Part shown: in pieces, positions 1 to 12,636 of the stretch
How the letters are laid out: every line of letters starts with the position of its first letter
Position numbering within the stretch: position 1 is the stretch's first letter
Origin: Caenorhabditis elegans
Taxonomy: Eukaryota; Nematoda; Chromadorea; Rhabditida; Rhabditidae
Reading direction: 5' to 3'
Assembly: GCF_000002985.6 (NCBI RefSeq)
Contig: NC_003282.8
Coordinates: 6,696,001-6,760,000 of the forward strand
DNA length: 64,000 nt
Position numbers and translations under genes: made by a program
The notes under the pieces: model-generated
Told to the model about the DNA's origin: nothing
Database searches by the model: none
The model's input: the letters and a program-made list of their open reading frames with translations, nothing else

Positions 1-3000
1 TGGCATTCATATACATATAGATTTAATCAGAAATATATTGAACTTTTGAAACATGTCCCAACTTGTATTTTTTTTAGAACACGATGGCCCGTTTTCCAAG
101 CTATGAATAATTTTCAAGTTTTTTGAAATAACTGGAACTATTTTTTAAAACTGGTGTGTATATGTACAGACGCATGGCATTCATATACCTATAGATTTAA
201 TCAGAAATATATTGAACTTTTGAAACATGTCTCAACTTTTGTTTTTTTAGAACACGATGTCTCGTTTTTCAAGCTATGAATAACTTTCAAGTTTTTTGAA
301 ATAACTGGAACTATTTTTTAATGAGTGTGTATATGTTCTGACGCATGGCATTCATATACATATAGATTTAATCAGAAATATATTGAACTTTTGAAACATG
401 TCCCAACTTGTATTTTTTTTTAGAACACGATGGCTCGTTTTTCAAGCTATGAATAACTTTCAAGTTCTTTTAAATAACTGGAACTATTTTTTAATAAGTG
501 TGTATATGTTCTGACGCATGGCATTCATATACATATAGATTTAATCAGAAATATATTGAACTTTTGAAACATGTCCCAACTTGTATTTTTTTTTAGAACA
601 CGATGGCCCGTTTTTCAAGCTATGAATAACTTTCAAGTTTTTTGAAATAACTGGAACTATTTTTTAATGAGTAATGAGAGTTAATGATATGTACAAACGC
701 ATGGCATTCATATACCTATAGATTTAATCAGAAATATATTGAACTTTTGAAACATGTCCCAACTTGTATTTTTTTTAGAACACGATGGCCCGTTTTTCAA
801 GCTATGAATAACTTTCAAGTTTTTTGAAATAACTGGAACTATTTTTTAATGAGTGTGTATATGTACAGACGCATGGCATTCATATACATATAGATTTAAT
901 CAGAAATATATTGAACTTTTGAAACATGTCCCAACTTGTATTTTTTTAAGAACACGATGGCCCGTTTTTCAAGCTATGAATAACTTTCAAGTTTTTTGAA
1001 ATAACTGGAACTATTTTTTAATGAGTGTGTATATGTACAGACGCATGGCATTCATATACATATAGATTTAATCAGAAATATATTGAACTTTTGAAACATG
1101 TCCCAACTTGTATTTTTTTAAGAACACGATGGCCCGTTTTTCAAGCTATGAATAACTTTCAAGTTTTTTGAAATAACTGGAACTATTTTTTAATGAGTGT
1201 GTATATGTACAGACGCATGGCATTCATATACATATAGATTTAATCAGAAATATATTGAACTTTTGAAACATGTCCCAACTTGTATTTTTTTAAGAACACG
1301 ATGGCCCGTTTTTCAAGCTATGAATAACTTTCAAGTTTTTTGAAATAACTGGAACTATTTTTTAATGAGTGTGTATATGTACAGACGCATGGCATTCATA
1401 TACATATAGATTTAATCAGAAATATATTGAACTTTTGAAACATGTCCCAACTTGTATTTTTTTTAGAACACGATGGCCCGTTTTTCAAGCTATGAATAAC
1501 TTTCAAGTTTTTTGAAATAACTGGAACTATTTTTTAATAAGTGTGTATATGTACTGACGCATGGCATTCATATACATATAGATTTAATCAGAAATATATT
1601 AAACTTTTGAAACATGTCCCAACTTGTATTTTTTTTAGAACACGATGGCCCGTTTTCCAAGCTATGAATAATTTTCAAGTTTTTTGAAATAACTGGAACT
1701 ATTATTTAAAACTGGTGTGTATATGTACAGACGCATGGCATTCATATACATATAGATTTAATCAGAAATATATTGAACTTTTGAAACATGTCCCAACTTG
1801 TATTTTTTTTAGAACACGATGGCCCGTTTTTCAAGCTATGAATAACTTTCAAGTTTTTTGAAATAACTGGAACTATTTTTTAATAAGTGTGTATATGTAC
1901 TGACGCATGGCATTCATATACATATAGATTTAATCAGAAATATATTGAACTTTTGAAACATGTCCCAACTTGTATTTTTTTTAGAACACGATGGCCCGTT
2001 TTTCAAGCTATGAATAACTTGCAAGTTTTTTGAAATAACTGGAACTATTGTTTAAAACTGGTGTGTATATGTACAGACGCATGGCATTCATATACATATA
2101 GATTTAATCAGAAATATATTGAACTTTTGAAACATGTCCCAACTTGTATTTTTTTTAGAACACGATGGCCCGTTTTCCAAGCTATGAATAATTTTCAAGT
2201 TTTTTGAAATAACTGGAACTATTTTTTAAAACTGGTGTGTATATGTACAGACGCATGGCATTCATATACATATAGATTTAATCAGAAATATATTGAACTT
2301 TTGAAACATGTCTCAACTTTTGTTTTTTTAGAACACGATGTCTCGTTTTTCAAGCTATGAATAACTTTCAAGTTTTTTGAAATAACTGGAACTATTTTTT
2401 AATAAGTGTGTATATGTTCTGACGCATGGCATTCATATACATATAGATTTAATCAGAAATATATTGAACTTTTGAAACATGTCCCAACTTGTATTTTTTT
2501 TTAGAACACGATGGCCCGTTTTTCAAGCTATGAATAACTTTCAAGTTTTTTGAAATAACTGGAACTATTTTTTAATGAGTAATGAGAGTTAATGATATGT
2601 ACAAACGCATGGCATTCATATACCTATAGATTTAATCAGAAATATATTGAACTTTTGAAACATGTCCCAACTTGTATTTTTTTTAGAACACGATGGCCCG
2701 TTTTTCAAGCTATGAATAACTTTCAAGTTTTTTGAAATAACTGGAACTATTTTTTAATGAGTGTGTATATGTACAGACGCATGGCATTCATATACATATA
2801 GATTTAATCAGAAATATATTGAACTTTTGAAACATGTCCCAACTTGTATTTTTTTAAGAACACGATGGCCCGTTTTTCAAGCTATGAATAACTTTCAAGT
2901 TTTTTGAAATAACTGGAACTATTTTTTAATGAGTGTGTATATGTACAGACGCATGGCATTCATATACATATAGATTTAATCAGAAATATATTGAACTTTT

Positions 3001-6000
3001 GAAACATGTCCCAACTTGTATTTTTTTTAGAACACGATGGCCCGTTTTTCAAGCTATGAATAACTTTCAAGTTTTTTGAAATAACTGGAACTATTTTTTA
3101 ATGAGTAATGAGAGTTAATGATATGTACAAACGCATGGCATTCATATACCTATAGATTTAATCAGAAATATATTGAACTTTTGAAACATGTCCCAACTTG
3201 TATTTTTTTAGAACACGATGGCCCGTTTTTCAAGCTATGAATAACTTTCAAGTTTTTTGAAATAACTGGAACTATTGTTTAAAACTGGTGTGTATATGTA
3301 CAGACGCATGGCATTCATATACATATAGATTTAATCAGAAATATATTGAACTTTTGAAACATGTCCCAACTTGTATTTTTTTTAGAACACGATGGCCCGT
3401 TTTCCAAGCTATGAATAATTTTCAAGTTTTTTGAAATAACTGGAACTATTTTTTAAAACTGGTGTGTATATGTACAGACGCATGGCATTCATATACATAT
3501 AGATTTAATCAGAAATATATTGAACTTTTGAAACATGTCCCAACTTGTATTTTTTTTAGAACACGATGGCCCGTTTTCCAAGCTATGAATAATTTTCAAG
3601 TTTTTTGAAATAACTGGAACTATTTTTTAAAACTGGTGTGTATATGTACAGACGCATGGCATTCATATACATATAGATTTAATCAGAAATATATTGAACT
3701 TTTGAAACATGTCCCAACTTGTATTTTTTTTAGAACACGATGGCCCGTTTTCCAAGCTATAAATAACTTTCAAGTTTTTTGAAATAACTGGAACTATTTT
3801 TTAATGAGTGTGTATATATACAGACGCATAACATTCATATACATATAGATTTAATCAGAAATATATTGAACTTTTGAAACATGTCCCAACTTGTATTTTT
3901 TCTAGAACACGATGGCCCGTTTTCCAAGCTATGAATAATTTTCAAGTTTTTTGAAATAACTGGAACTATTTTTTAATAAGTGTGTATATGTACAGACGCA
4001 TGGCATTCATATACATATAGATTTAATCAGAAATATATTGAACTTTTGAAACATGTCCCAACTTGTATTTTTTTTAGAACACGATGGCCCGTTTTTCAAG
4101 CTATGAATAACTTTCAAGTTTTTTGAAATAACTGGAACTATTTTTTTAAACTGGTGTGTATATGTACAGACGCATGGCATTCATATACATATAGATTTAA
4201 TCAGAAATATATTGAACTTTTGAAACATGTCCCAACTTTTATTTTTTTTTAGAACACGATGGCTCGTTTTTCAAGCTATGAATAACTTTCAAGTTCTTTT
4301 AAATAACTGGAACTATTTTTTAATAAGTGTGTATATGTTCTGACGCATGGCATTCATATACATATAGATTTAATCAGAAATATATTGAACTTTTGAAACA
4401 TGTCTCAACTTTTGTTTTTTTAGAACACGATGTCTCGTTTTTCAAGCTATGAATAACTTTCAAGTTTTTTGAAATAACTGGAACTATTTTTTAATAAGTG
4501 TGTATATGTTCTGACGCATGGCATTCATATACATATAGATTTAATCAGAAATATATTGAACTTTTGAAACATGTCCCAACTTGTATTTTTTTTTAGAACA
4601 CGATGGCCCGTTTTTCAAGCTATGAATAACTTTCAAGTTTTTTGAAATAACTGGAACTATTTTTTAATAAGTGTGTATATGTTCTGACGCATGGCATTCA
4701 TATACATATAGATTTAATCAGAAATATATTGAACTTTTGAAACATGTCCCAACTTGTATTTTTTTTTTAGAACACGATGGCTCGTTTTTCAAGCTATGAA
4801 TAACTTTCAAGTTCTTTTAAATAACTGGAACTATTTTTTAATAAGTGTGTATATGTTCTGACGCATGGCTTTCATATACATATAGATTTAATCAGAAATA
4901 TATTGAACTTTTGAAACATGTCCCAACTTGTATTTTTTTTTAGAACACGATGGCCCGTTTTTCAAGCTATGAATAACTTTCAAGTTTTTTGAAATAACTG
5001 GAACTATTTTTTAATGAGTAATGAGAGTTAATGATATGTACAAACGCATGGCATTCATATACCTATAGATTTAATCAGAAATATATTGAACTTTTGAAAC
5101 ATGTCCCAACTTGTATTTTTTTTAGAACACGATGGCCCGTTTTTCAAGCTATGAATAACTTTCAAGTTTTTTGAAATAACTGGAACTATTTTTTAATGAG
5201 TGTGTATATGTACAGACGCATGGCATTCATATACCTATAGATTTAATCAGAAATATATTGAACTTTTGAAACATGTCCCAACTTTTATTTTTTTTTAGAA
5301 CACGATGGCTCGTTTTTCAAGCTATGAATAACTTTCAAGTTTTTTGAAATAACTGGAACTATTTTTTAATAAGTGTGTATATGTACAGACGCATGGCATT
5401 CATATACCTATAGATTTAATCAGAAATATATTGAACTTTTGAAACATGTCTCAACTTTTGTTTTTTTAGAACACGATGTCTCGTTTTTCAAGCTATGAAT
5501 AACTTTCAAGTTTTTTGAAATAACTGGAACTATTTTTTAATGAGTATGTATATGTACAGACGCATGGCATTCATATACATATAGATTTAATCAGAAATAT
5601 ATTGAACTTTTGAAACATGTCCCAACTTGTATTTTTTTTTAGAACACGATGGCCCGTTTTTCAAGCTATGAATAACTTTCAAGTTTTTTGAAATAACTGG
5701 AACTATTTTTTAATGAGTAATGAGAGTTAATGATATGTACAAACGCATGGCATTCATATACCTATAGATTTAATCAGAAATATATTGAACTTTTGAAACA
5801 TGTCCCAACTTGTATTTTTTTTAGAACACGATGGCCCGTTTTTCAAGCTATGAATAACTTTCAAGTTTTTTGAAATAACTGGAACTATTTTTTAATGAGT
5901 GTGTATATGTACAGACGCATGGCATTCATATACCTATAGATTTAATCAGAAATATATTGAACTTTTGAAACATGTCCCAACTTTTATTTTTTTTTAGAAC

Positions 6001-8716
6001 ACGATGGCTCGTTTTTCAAGCTATGAATAACTTTCAAGTTTTTTGAAATAACTGGAACTATTTTTTAATGAGTAATGAGAGTTAATGATATGTACAAACG
6101 CATGGCATTCATATACCTATAGATTTAATCAGAAATATATTGAACTTTTGAAACATGTCCCAACTTGTATTTTTTTTAGAACACGATGACCCGTTTTTCA
6201 AGCTATGAATAATTTTCAAGTTTTTTGAAATAACTGGAACTATTTTTTAATGAGTGTGTATATGTACAGACGCATGGCATTCATATACCTATAGATTTAA
6301 TCAGAAATATATTGAACTTTTGAAACATGTCCCAACTTGTATTTTTTTTAGAACACGATGACCCGTTTTTCAAGCTATGAATAATTTTCAAGTTTTTTGA
6401 AATAACTGGAACTATTTTTTAATGAGTGTGTATATGTACAGACGCATGGCATTCATATACATATAGATTTAATCAGAAATATATTGAACTTTTGAAACAT
6501 GTCCCAACTTTTATTTTTTTTTAGAACACGATGGCTCGTTTTTCAAGCTATGAATAACTTTCAAGTTCTTTTAAATAACTGGAACTATTTTTTAATAAGT
6601 GTGTATATGTTCTGACGCATGGCATTCATATACATATAGATTTAATCAGAAATATATTGAACTTTTGAAACATGTCCCAACTTGTATTTTTTTTTAGAAC
6701 ACGATGGCCCGTTTTTCAAGCTATGAATAACTTTCAAGTTTTTTGAAATAACTGGAACTATTTTTTAATGAGTAATGAGAGTTAATGATATGTACAAACG
6801 CATGGCATTCATATACCTATAGATTTAATCAGAAATATATTGAACTTTTGAAACATGTCCCAACTTGTATTTTTTTTAGAACACGATGGCCCGTTTTTCA
6901 AGCTATGAATAACTTTCAAGTTTTTTGAAATAACTGGAACTATTTTTTAATGAGTAATGAGAGTTAATGATATGTACAAACGCATGGCATTCATATACCT
7001 ATAGATTTAATCAGAAATATATTGAACTTTTGAAACATGTCCCAACTTGTATTTTTTTTAGAACACGATGGCCCGTTTTTCAAGCTATGAATAACTTTCA
7101 AGTTTTTTGAAATAACTGGAACTATTTTTTAATGAGTAATGAGAGTTAATGATATGTACAAACGCATGGCATTCATATACCTATAGATTTAATCAGAAAT
7201 ATATTGAACTTTTGAAACATGTCCCAACTTGTATTTTTTTAAGAACACGATGGCCCGTTTTTCAAGCTATGAATAACTTTCAAGTTTTTTGAAATAACTG
7301 GAACTATTTTTTAAAACTGGTGTGTATATGTACAGACGCATGGCATTCATATACATATAGATTTAATCAGAAATATATTGAACTTTTGAAACATGTCCCA
7401 ACTTGTATTTTTTTTAGAACACGATGGCCCGTTTTTCAAGCTATGAATAACTTTCAAGTTTTTTGAAATAACTGGAACTATTTTTTAATAAGTGTGTATA
7501 TGTACTGACGCATGGCATTCATATACATATAGATTTAATCAGAAATATATTAAACTTTTGAAACATGTCCCAACTTGTATTTTTTTTAGAACACGATGGC
7601 CCGTTTTCCAAGCTATGAATAATTTTCAAGTTTTTTGAAATAACTGGAACTATTTTTTAAAACTGGTGTGTATATGTACAGACGCATGGCATTCATATAC
7701 ATATAGATTTAATCAGAAATATATTGAACTTTTGAAACATGTCCCAACTTGTATTTTTTTTAGAACACGATGGCCCGTTTTTCAAGCTATGAATAACTTT
7801 CAAGTTTTTTGAAATAACTGGAACTATTTTTTAATGAGTAATGAGAGTTAATGATATGTACAAACGCATGGCATTCATATACCTATAGATTTAATCAGAA
7901 ATATATTGAACTTTTGAAACATGTCCCAACTTGTATTTTTTTTTAGAACACGATGGCCCGTTTTCCAAGCTATGAATAATTTTCAAGTTTTTTGAAATAA
8001 CTGGAACTATTTTTTAAAACTGGTGTGTATATGTACAGACGCATGGCATTCATATACATATAGATTTAATCAGAAATATATTGAACTTTTGAAACATGTC
8101 CCAACTTGTATTTTTTTTAGAACACGATGGCCCGTTTTCCAAGCTATAAATAACTTTCAAGTTTTTTGAAATAACTGGAACTATTTTTTTTAACTGGTGT
8201 GTATATGTACAGACGCATGGCATTCGTATACATATAGATTTAATCAGAAATATATTGAACTTTTGAAACATGTCTCAACTTTTATTTTTTTTAGAACACG
8301 TTGTCTCGTTTTTCAAGCTATGAATAACTTTCAAGTTTTTTGAAATAACTGGAACTATTTTTTAATAAGTGTGTATATGTACTGACGCATGGCATTCATA
8401 TACATATAGATTTAATCAGAAATATATTGAACTTTTGAAACATGTCCCAACTTTTATTTTTTTAGATTACGATGGCCCGTTTTTCAAGCTATAAATAATT
8501 TTCAAGTTTTTTGAAATAACTGGAACTATTTTTTAATGAGTGTGTATATGTACAGACGCATGGCATTCATATACATATAGATTTAATCAGAAATATATTG
8601 AACTTTTGAAACATGTCCCAACTTTTACTTTTTTTAGATTACGATGGCCCGTTTTTCAAGCTATGAATAACTTTCAAGTTTTTTGAAATAACTGGAACTA
8701 TTTTTTAATGAGTGTG
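1..8716. repeat. Satellite array, left block (171-183 bp units)
   Basis: Head-to-tail copies of an AT-rich unit, about 50 by length, running in from the left window edge. The landmark CGCATGGCATTCATATAC recurs at 171, 342, 515 and 698, giving periods of 171, 173 and 183. Each unit carries a conserved core (ATTTAATCAGAAATATATTG, then GAACTTTTGAAACATGTC), a T-tract ending in AG, then CACGATGGCCCGTTTTTCAAG and GAAATAACTGGAACTATTTT. A variable spacer follows. Short spacers read AAACTGGTGTGTATATGTAC, TGAGTGTGTATATG or TAAGTGTGTATATGTTCTG; the long type contains TGAGTAATGAGAGTTAATG and adds about 10 bp. No long reading frame runs through the units. The few 60-80 residue frames are by-products of the repeat. 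Confidence 0.98.
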
Positions 8717-8725
8717 TATATGTAC

Positions 8726-8872
8726 TTCGCTGTGTTCTCCATTCGCTGTGTTCTCATTCGCTGTGTTCTCCATTCGCTGTGTTCTCTCATTCGCTGTGTT
8801 CTCCTCCTCATTCGCTGTGTTCTCCTCATCATTCGCTGTGTTCTCCTCCTCATTCGCTGTGTTCTCCTCCTT
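8726..8872 (+). repeat. Tandem 5' leader repeats of the LINE
   Basis: Eight tandem copies of an ATTCGCTGTGTTCTC motif with CT-rich spacers of slightly different length (periods about 15-21 bp) form the 5' end of the element. They lie immediately before the first likely ORF1 start codon at 8916. The reading frame happens to stay open through them, so a longer ORF can be drawn from 8712, but its first codons belong to the satellite. Multiplied 5' motifs are known as promoter monomers in some mammalian L1 elements. A promoter role here is only inference. Confidence 0.85.
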
Positions 8873-8915
8873 ACTGAGTGGTCGTCAATTTATTGCGCTC
8901 TCGTATCGATTAGCA

Positions 8916-9734
8916 ATGTCGAATGCTGAACCGCCTCCGAAGAGGATGCATACTGATCAACTGGATTCTTCTATCGACACGGATCCTTCGTCTGGTGATG
9001 CTGATGGATATGTCCATTATGCGGATTATCTTCTGCTCCATTCTCACGTTGCATCGCTGACCGAAGTCATCACTTCTCTTCGGGATGCTCTCCTTTCTTC
9101 GTCTGCAAAGACCGTTGTTGAGAAAGTGGCACTCTGCCCCCAGATTCCGCAACTTCCCAAGCCCATCCACCCAGCTCTCAAATCCGGTGCCACAGCTTCA
9201 TATGCGTCCATTACTGCTCTCCCAGCCTCTACAGCCTCTACAGCCTCTACAGCCATGTCCCCTACTGATCACTCCGAAGCAACCAATCGTCTTATCGACA
9301 AGTCCACCAAAGCCGTCGTCGAACGTCTCTTCGATGACAAAGAAGACAAGTATCAAGACGCAGAGAACCTTGCGTTCTTCCAAAACGTTGCTCGGAACCA
9401 CAATCTCCCGTTGCCAATCAGGTGCCACAGGCACGAATGTAAGTCAGACAAGCGTCCGTTAAAACTACAGTTTTCTTCCAAAATTGACCGCGACAGCTAC
9501 TTGCATGGATTCAATCGTGCTAAGAATTCGGATTCCTCGATTCTTGGAAAACACCCCATGGCTCGCATCAGAAGAGATTTGACAAATGAAGAACTCCTGA
9601 AACTCAGAGAATCGCGCAAAAAGTGTTATGATGAGAATTTGAAAGCCGGAAAGTCGTTGTTCATCGTCAAGGATATTAATGTTGTCGCCAATCCGAAGCC
9701 GAAGGATTTTCGTCCAAAACTGCCAGTCCAATAG
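8916..9734 (+). CDS. LINE ORF1 protein (RNA-binding, gag-like)
   Basis: An intact 272-codon frame starts at ATG 8916 (MSNAEPPPKRMHTDQ) and ends with TAG at 9732-9734. The N-terminal third is acidic and low in structure. The middle is rich in Pro/Ala/Thr with a short TAS repeat (residues about 100-112). The C-terminal part, from STKAVVERLFDDKEDKYQD onward, contains a CHRHEC segment and a basic block (MARIRRDLTNEELLKLRESR), followed by a strand-like KSLFIVKDINVV. This layout resembles the RRM-like C-terminal domain of ORF1 proteins of CR1-type elements, which coat element RNA. The upstream extension to 8712 is in frame but encoded by leader repeats, so 8916 is preferred. It is the only part of the element without a frameshift. 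Confidence 0.8.
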   Translation: MSNAEPPPKRMHTDQLDSSIDTDPSSGDADGYVHYADYLLLHSHVASLTEVITSLRDALLSSSAKTVVEKVALCPQIPQLPKPIHPALKSGATASYASITALPASTASTASTAMSPTDHSEATNRLIDKSTKAVVERLFDDKEDKYQDAENLAFFQNVARNHNLPLPIRCHRHECKSDKRPLKLQFSSKIDRDSYLHGFNRAKNSDSSILGKHPMARIRRDLTNEELLKLRESRKKCYDENLKAGKSLFIVKDINVVANPKPKDFRPKLPVQ

Positions 9735-12494
9735 GTGCGTACTCTTTTAATAACTATTCATATCATGCTTCATCGTCTCCTTATTCACCTCATATTTCCT
9801 CGTCTTCCCCATCTTACTCTTGTTACGGACATAAATCTCAATCTGGGACGTCTCTTTCTTCTTTTTCTTCTCTAAAAATTTCTTATGGAAACGTTAGGGG
9901 TACCGCAACTCTCAACAAAATCAATCTCTTGTCTAAATTGTTTTGCTCTTCTGATCACCAAGTTTTAGCACTTACAGAAACATTTCTTGATGACACTACT
10001 CCCTCATCTCTATTCTCATCCCAGGGTCTCTCTATTTTACGTTGTGATCGATTTTTGTCATCTTCCCTCCATTCTAAAGCAAAAGGGGGTGGTGTTGCCA
10101 TCCTCTACAAACCCAGTGTCACCTTAACTCCTATTGATATCCAATTTGCATCACACTACCCAACTCATAGATGCGAATTTCTTGCCTGTCATTTAAATTG
10201 CTCTTCTAGTAACACTCATCCAGTCACTTTTGTAGTTATCTATAGACCTCCCGATACATCCCCTTCCGAAATACTTGAGCTCATTAACCATCTAGACACA
10301 TTTCTTCCATCTAATTCATGTCTGTTGGTTGGTGACTTTAACTTTCCTAAAATCATTTGGTCCGGCTCACCCACCCACAAATTTCATATTTTCGCGGAAG
10401 CTCACAATCTCGTTCAAAATGTAAAAGTACCCACTCGAGTCTCCACCACTTCCTCCACCATTCTTGATCTTATTCTCTCTTCCCCTGACCTAATCATTCA
10501 TTCTCTCCGCCTGGACCCCCCGTATCTGAATTCAGATCACCTGTCACTATCCCTCGACGGGAAATAATCTCCGATCTCATTCTACGGCATACCCCTCTAA
10601 AAACCCTCCAACAAACGCTTTTTCGCCATCAACCCTATTCGCCGTCTACGACGTGTTCGTAGTAAAATCTCCGCCGTACTCAATTGTTCTAGACCTGACC
10701 CCAAATATCTACAGTCCCTTTATCGCAAAACCAAAAAATTAGCCAAGCTCTCTCAACGGCAACTCATCAACCGTGAAAGAGCTCTAACCTCCAATCTTGG
10801 CTCTAAATCTTCCCGAACATTTATTAAAAGTAGGTTAAACAATAAGTCCTCAATTCAATCTCTATTTGTAAATGGCGCCCCTGTTTCTGACGATCAAGTT
10901 AAGGCATCTCTATTTGCTAACAGCTTCTCTTCTAATTATGCCAACCCCTTTACCAAAACTTCTGATCCTTCATCACTAAGCACCCCTTTCAAAATCAACC
11001 CCATCGTTGCATCGGACTTATTTGCACCTTATATTGTAGAGAAAACTTTATTAAAACTGCCCCTCGCTGTGGATTCTCCCTCAACCCCATAAATTATTTT
11101 GTTCTAAAAAGATGTGCCACTTCCATTGCGTTGCCCCTGTCTATAATCTTCTCTGATTCCCTCATCCGATCATCCGTTCCCTCCTCGTGGAAACACGCTA
11201 TTGTTGTCCCTGTTCCCAAAAAAGGATGCGTCACCAACCCAGCCAATTATCGTCCCATAAGCTTAACCGATCCTGTTGCCAGAGTTATGGAAAGAATTGT
11301 TTGTAACCACCTTCGAACTGAGCATGCGCGCCAATTTAGCCCACACCAGCATGTCTTCCTTAAATCTCGCTCCTGTACTAGCTCCCTTGTTCTCGCCACC
11401 ACAAACTATTCATATTACCTCAAGACGCACCAATCTCTCGATATTGTATTTTTCGACTACATGAAAGCTTTTGACCAAGTAAACCACTCTAGGGAGAGCT
11501 CCACGATTTTGGCATCAACCCATTATTTTGTAATTGGTTTCAAGATTTCTTATCCTCCCGCACATTCTCAGTAAAAGTTAACAATCACATTGATCCCAAC
11601 ATTCATCCCATCCCCTCTGGTGTTCCCCAGGGAAGTGTATCTGGGCCTTTCCTTTTTCTCATCTTCATAAATTCTCTACTGCTGAGCCTGCCCCCAACTA
11701 TCTCCTGCTCTGCATTTGCAGATGATCTCAAGGTTTACTCACATTCCCCTCCCCTCATTCAAACAACAATTGATCTCATTACAACCTGGTCTGAAAATAA
11801 TAAGCTCCCACTTGCCCACTCAAAGACCTGTCTTCTTCATCTCGGTAAGAAAAACCCTAAAACTGTTTACAAAATCAATAATTTGCCTATATCCCCATCA
11901 AATATAGCCCGTGATTTGGGAATCCTTACTGATTCTAAACTTACCTTCAAAGCCCACATTAAGAAGATTGTTTCTCTTGCCCTTTTACGTTGCAAACAAT
12001 TATTAAAATCATTTAAGTCCTTATGTCCTGAATTCTATTGCAACTTATTCAAAACCTACATTCTTCCCCTCATCGAATACGGCTCTGCCGTATATTCCCC
12101 CAAACCCTCTTCTTCCCTATCATCACTTCTTGAAAAACCACTCCGTTGGTACTCTCAAAAAGTCCTACAAAAATGTAACATATCCTATTCTTCTTATGAT
12201 GACCGTCTCAAATCTCTCAACCTTCACTCTATTCGGCACCGCCGATTAAAGTCAAAACTCATTCTCCTTTACAAATTTTGTTGCGGTACCTCTTTTCTTC
12301 CCCAAAAAGAAACATTCTTTAAACTATCAACTTCGTCGAGACGTCCTATGAGAATTATATGCCACAATCCCTCATCTAATAACTTCTTCTCTGATACAAT
12401 ATCTTTTTGGAATGCCATTACAAACAATTGTGATACCTTTTTATCTCCTATTCATTTTGAAAATCTCGTTGACAATTCCATTACCCGTTTGTAA
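9735..12494 (+). pseudogene. LINE ORF2, endonuclease-reverse transcriptase, frameshifted
   Basis: Four or five frame segments make up this polyprotein. Segment A (to the stop at 10567) is an APE-type endonuclease with ALTETFLDD, GGGVAILYK, VIYRPP, VGDFNFP and the terminal LNSDHLSL box. Segment B (about 10620-11091) is the linker. Segment C (about 11056-11500) begins the reverse transcriptase with NYRPISLT and DIVFFDYMKAFDQV. Segment D (about 11498-12494) has SGVPQGSVSGP, the catalytic FADD box near 11718, LGILTDSKLTF and the thumb region, ending at TAA. Single-base shifts lie near 10556-10566, 10620, 11040-11056 and 11490-11500. No in-frame ATG precedes the endonuclease, so initiation in an intact relative probably depends on reinitiation or a non-AUG codon. 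This copy is inactive. Confidence 0.92.
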
Positions 12495-12636
12495 CTCCGG
12501 TGCTTATTCTTCTTATGTCCCATTTTATGTCCCATTTTACTTCCTTCTTGCTGTTTTGTGCTTAGACGATTCTCTTGCGGGATGAGTCTAATTATATTTA
12601 TTGATTTTTTTTTCTTCTCAATAAATGAATATATAA

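Larger units (their letters stand above)
8727..12636 (+). mobile_element. CR1/L2-type non-LTR retrotransposon (LINE) inserted in the satellite
   Basis: A complete-looking but decayed LINE of about 3.9 kb splits one satellite unit. From 5' to 3' it has a short tandem repeat leader, ORF1 (8916-9734), ORF2 (about 9735-12494, endonuclease then reverse transcriptase) and a short 3' UTR with an AATAAATGAATATATAATAT tail. The left flank ends in TATATGTACT (8717-8726) and the satellite resumes with TATATATACT (12637-12646). This is a plausible 10 bp target-site duplication with one mismatch, although the A/T-rich tail makes the exact boundary uncertain. ORF order, an APE-type endonuclease, an FADD catalytic box and a simple-repeat tail instead of poly(A) fit the CR1/L2/Rex group. 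ORF2 has several frameshifts, so this copy cannot be autonomous. Confidence 0.93.

Noticed and set aside
231..270. AGAACACGATGTCTC in many satellite units resembles a steroid receptor element (AGAACAnnnTGTTCT)
   Set aside because: The right half-site is imperfect, most units have CACGATGGCCCG instead, and worms lack a glucocorticoid receptor of that type.
8050..8271. 73-residue open frame on the minus strand within the satellite, and similar ones at 33192-33796
   Set aside because: These frames are simply the repeat read in a frame that happens to lack stops; the peptides repeat themselves with the unit period.
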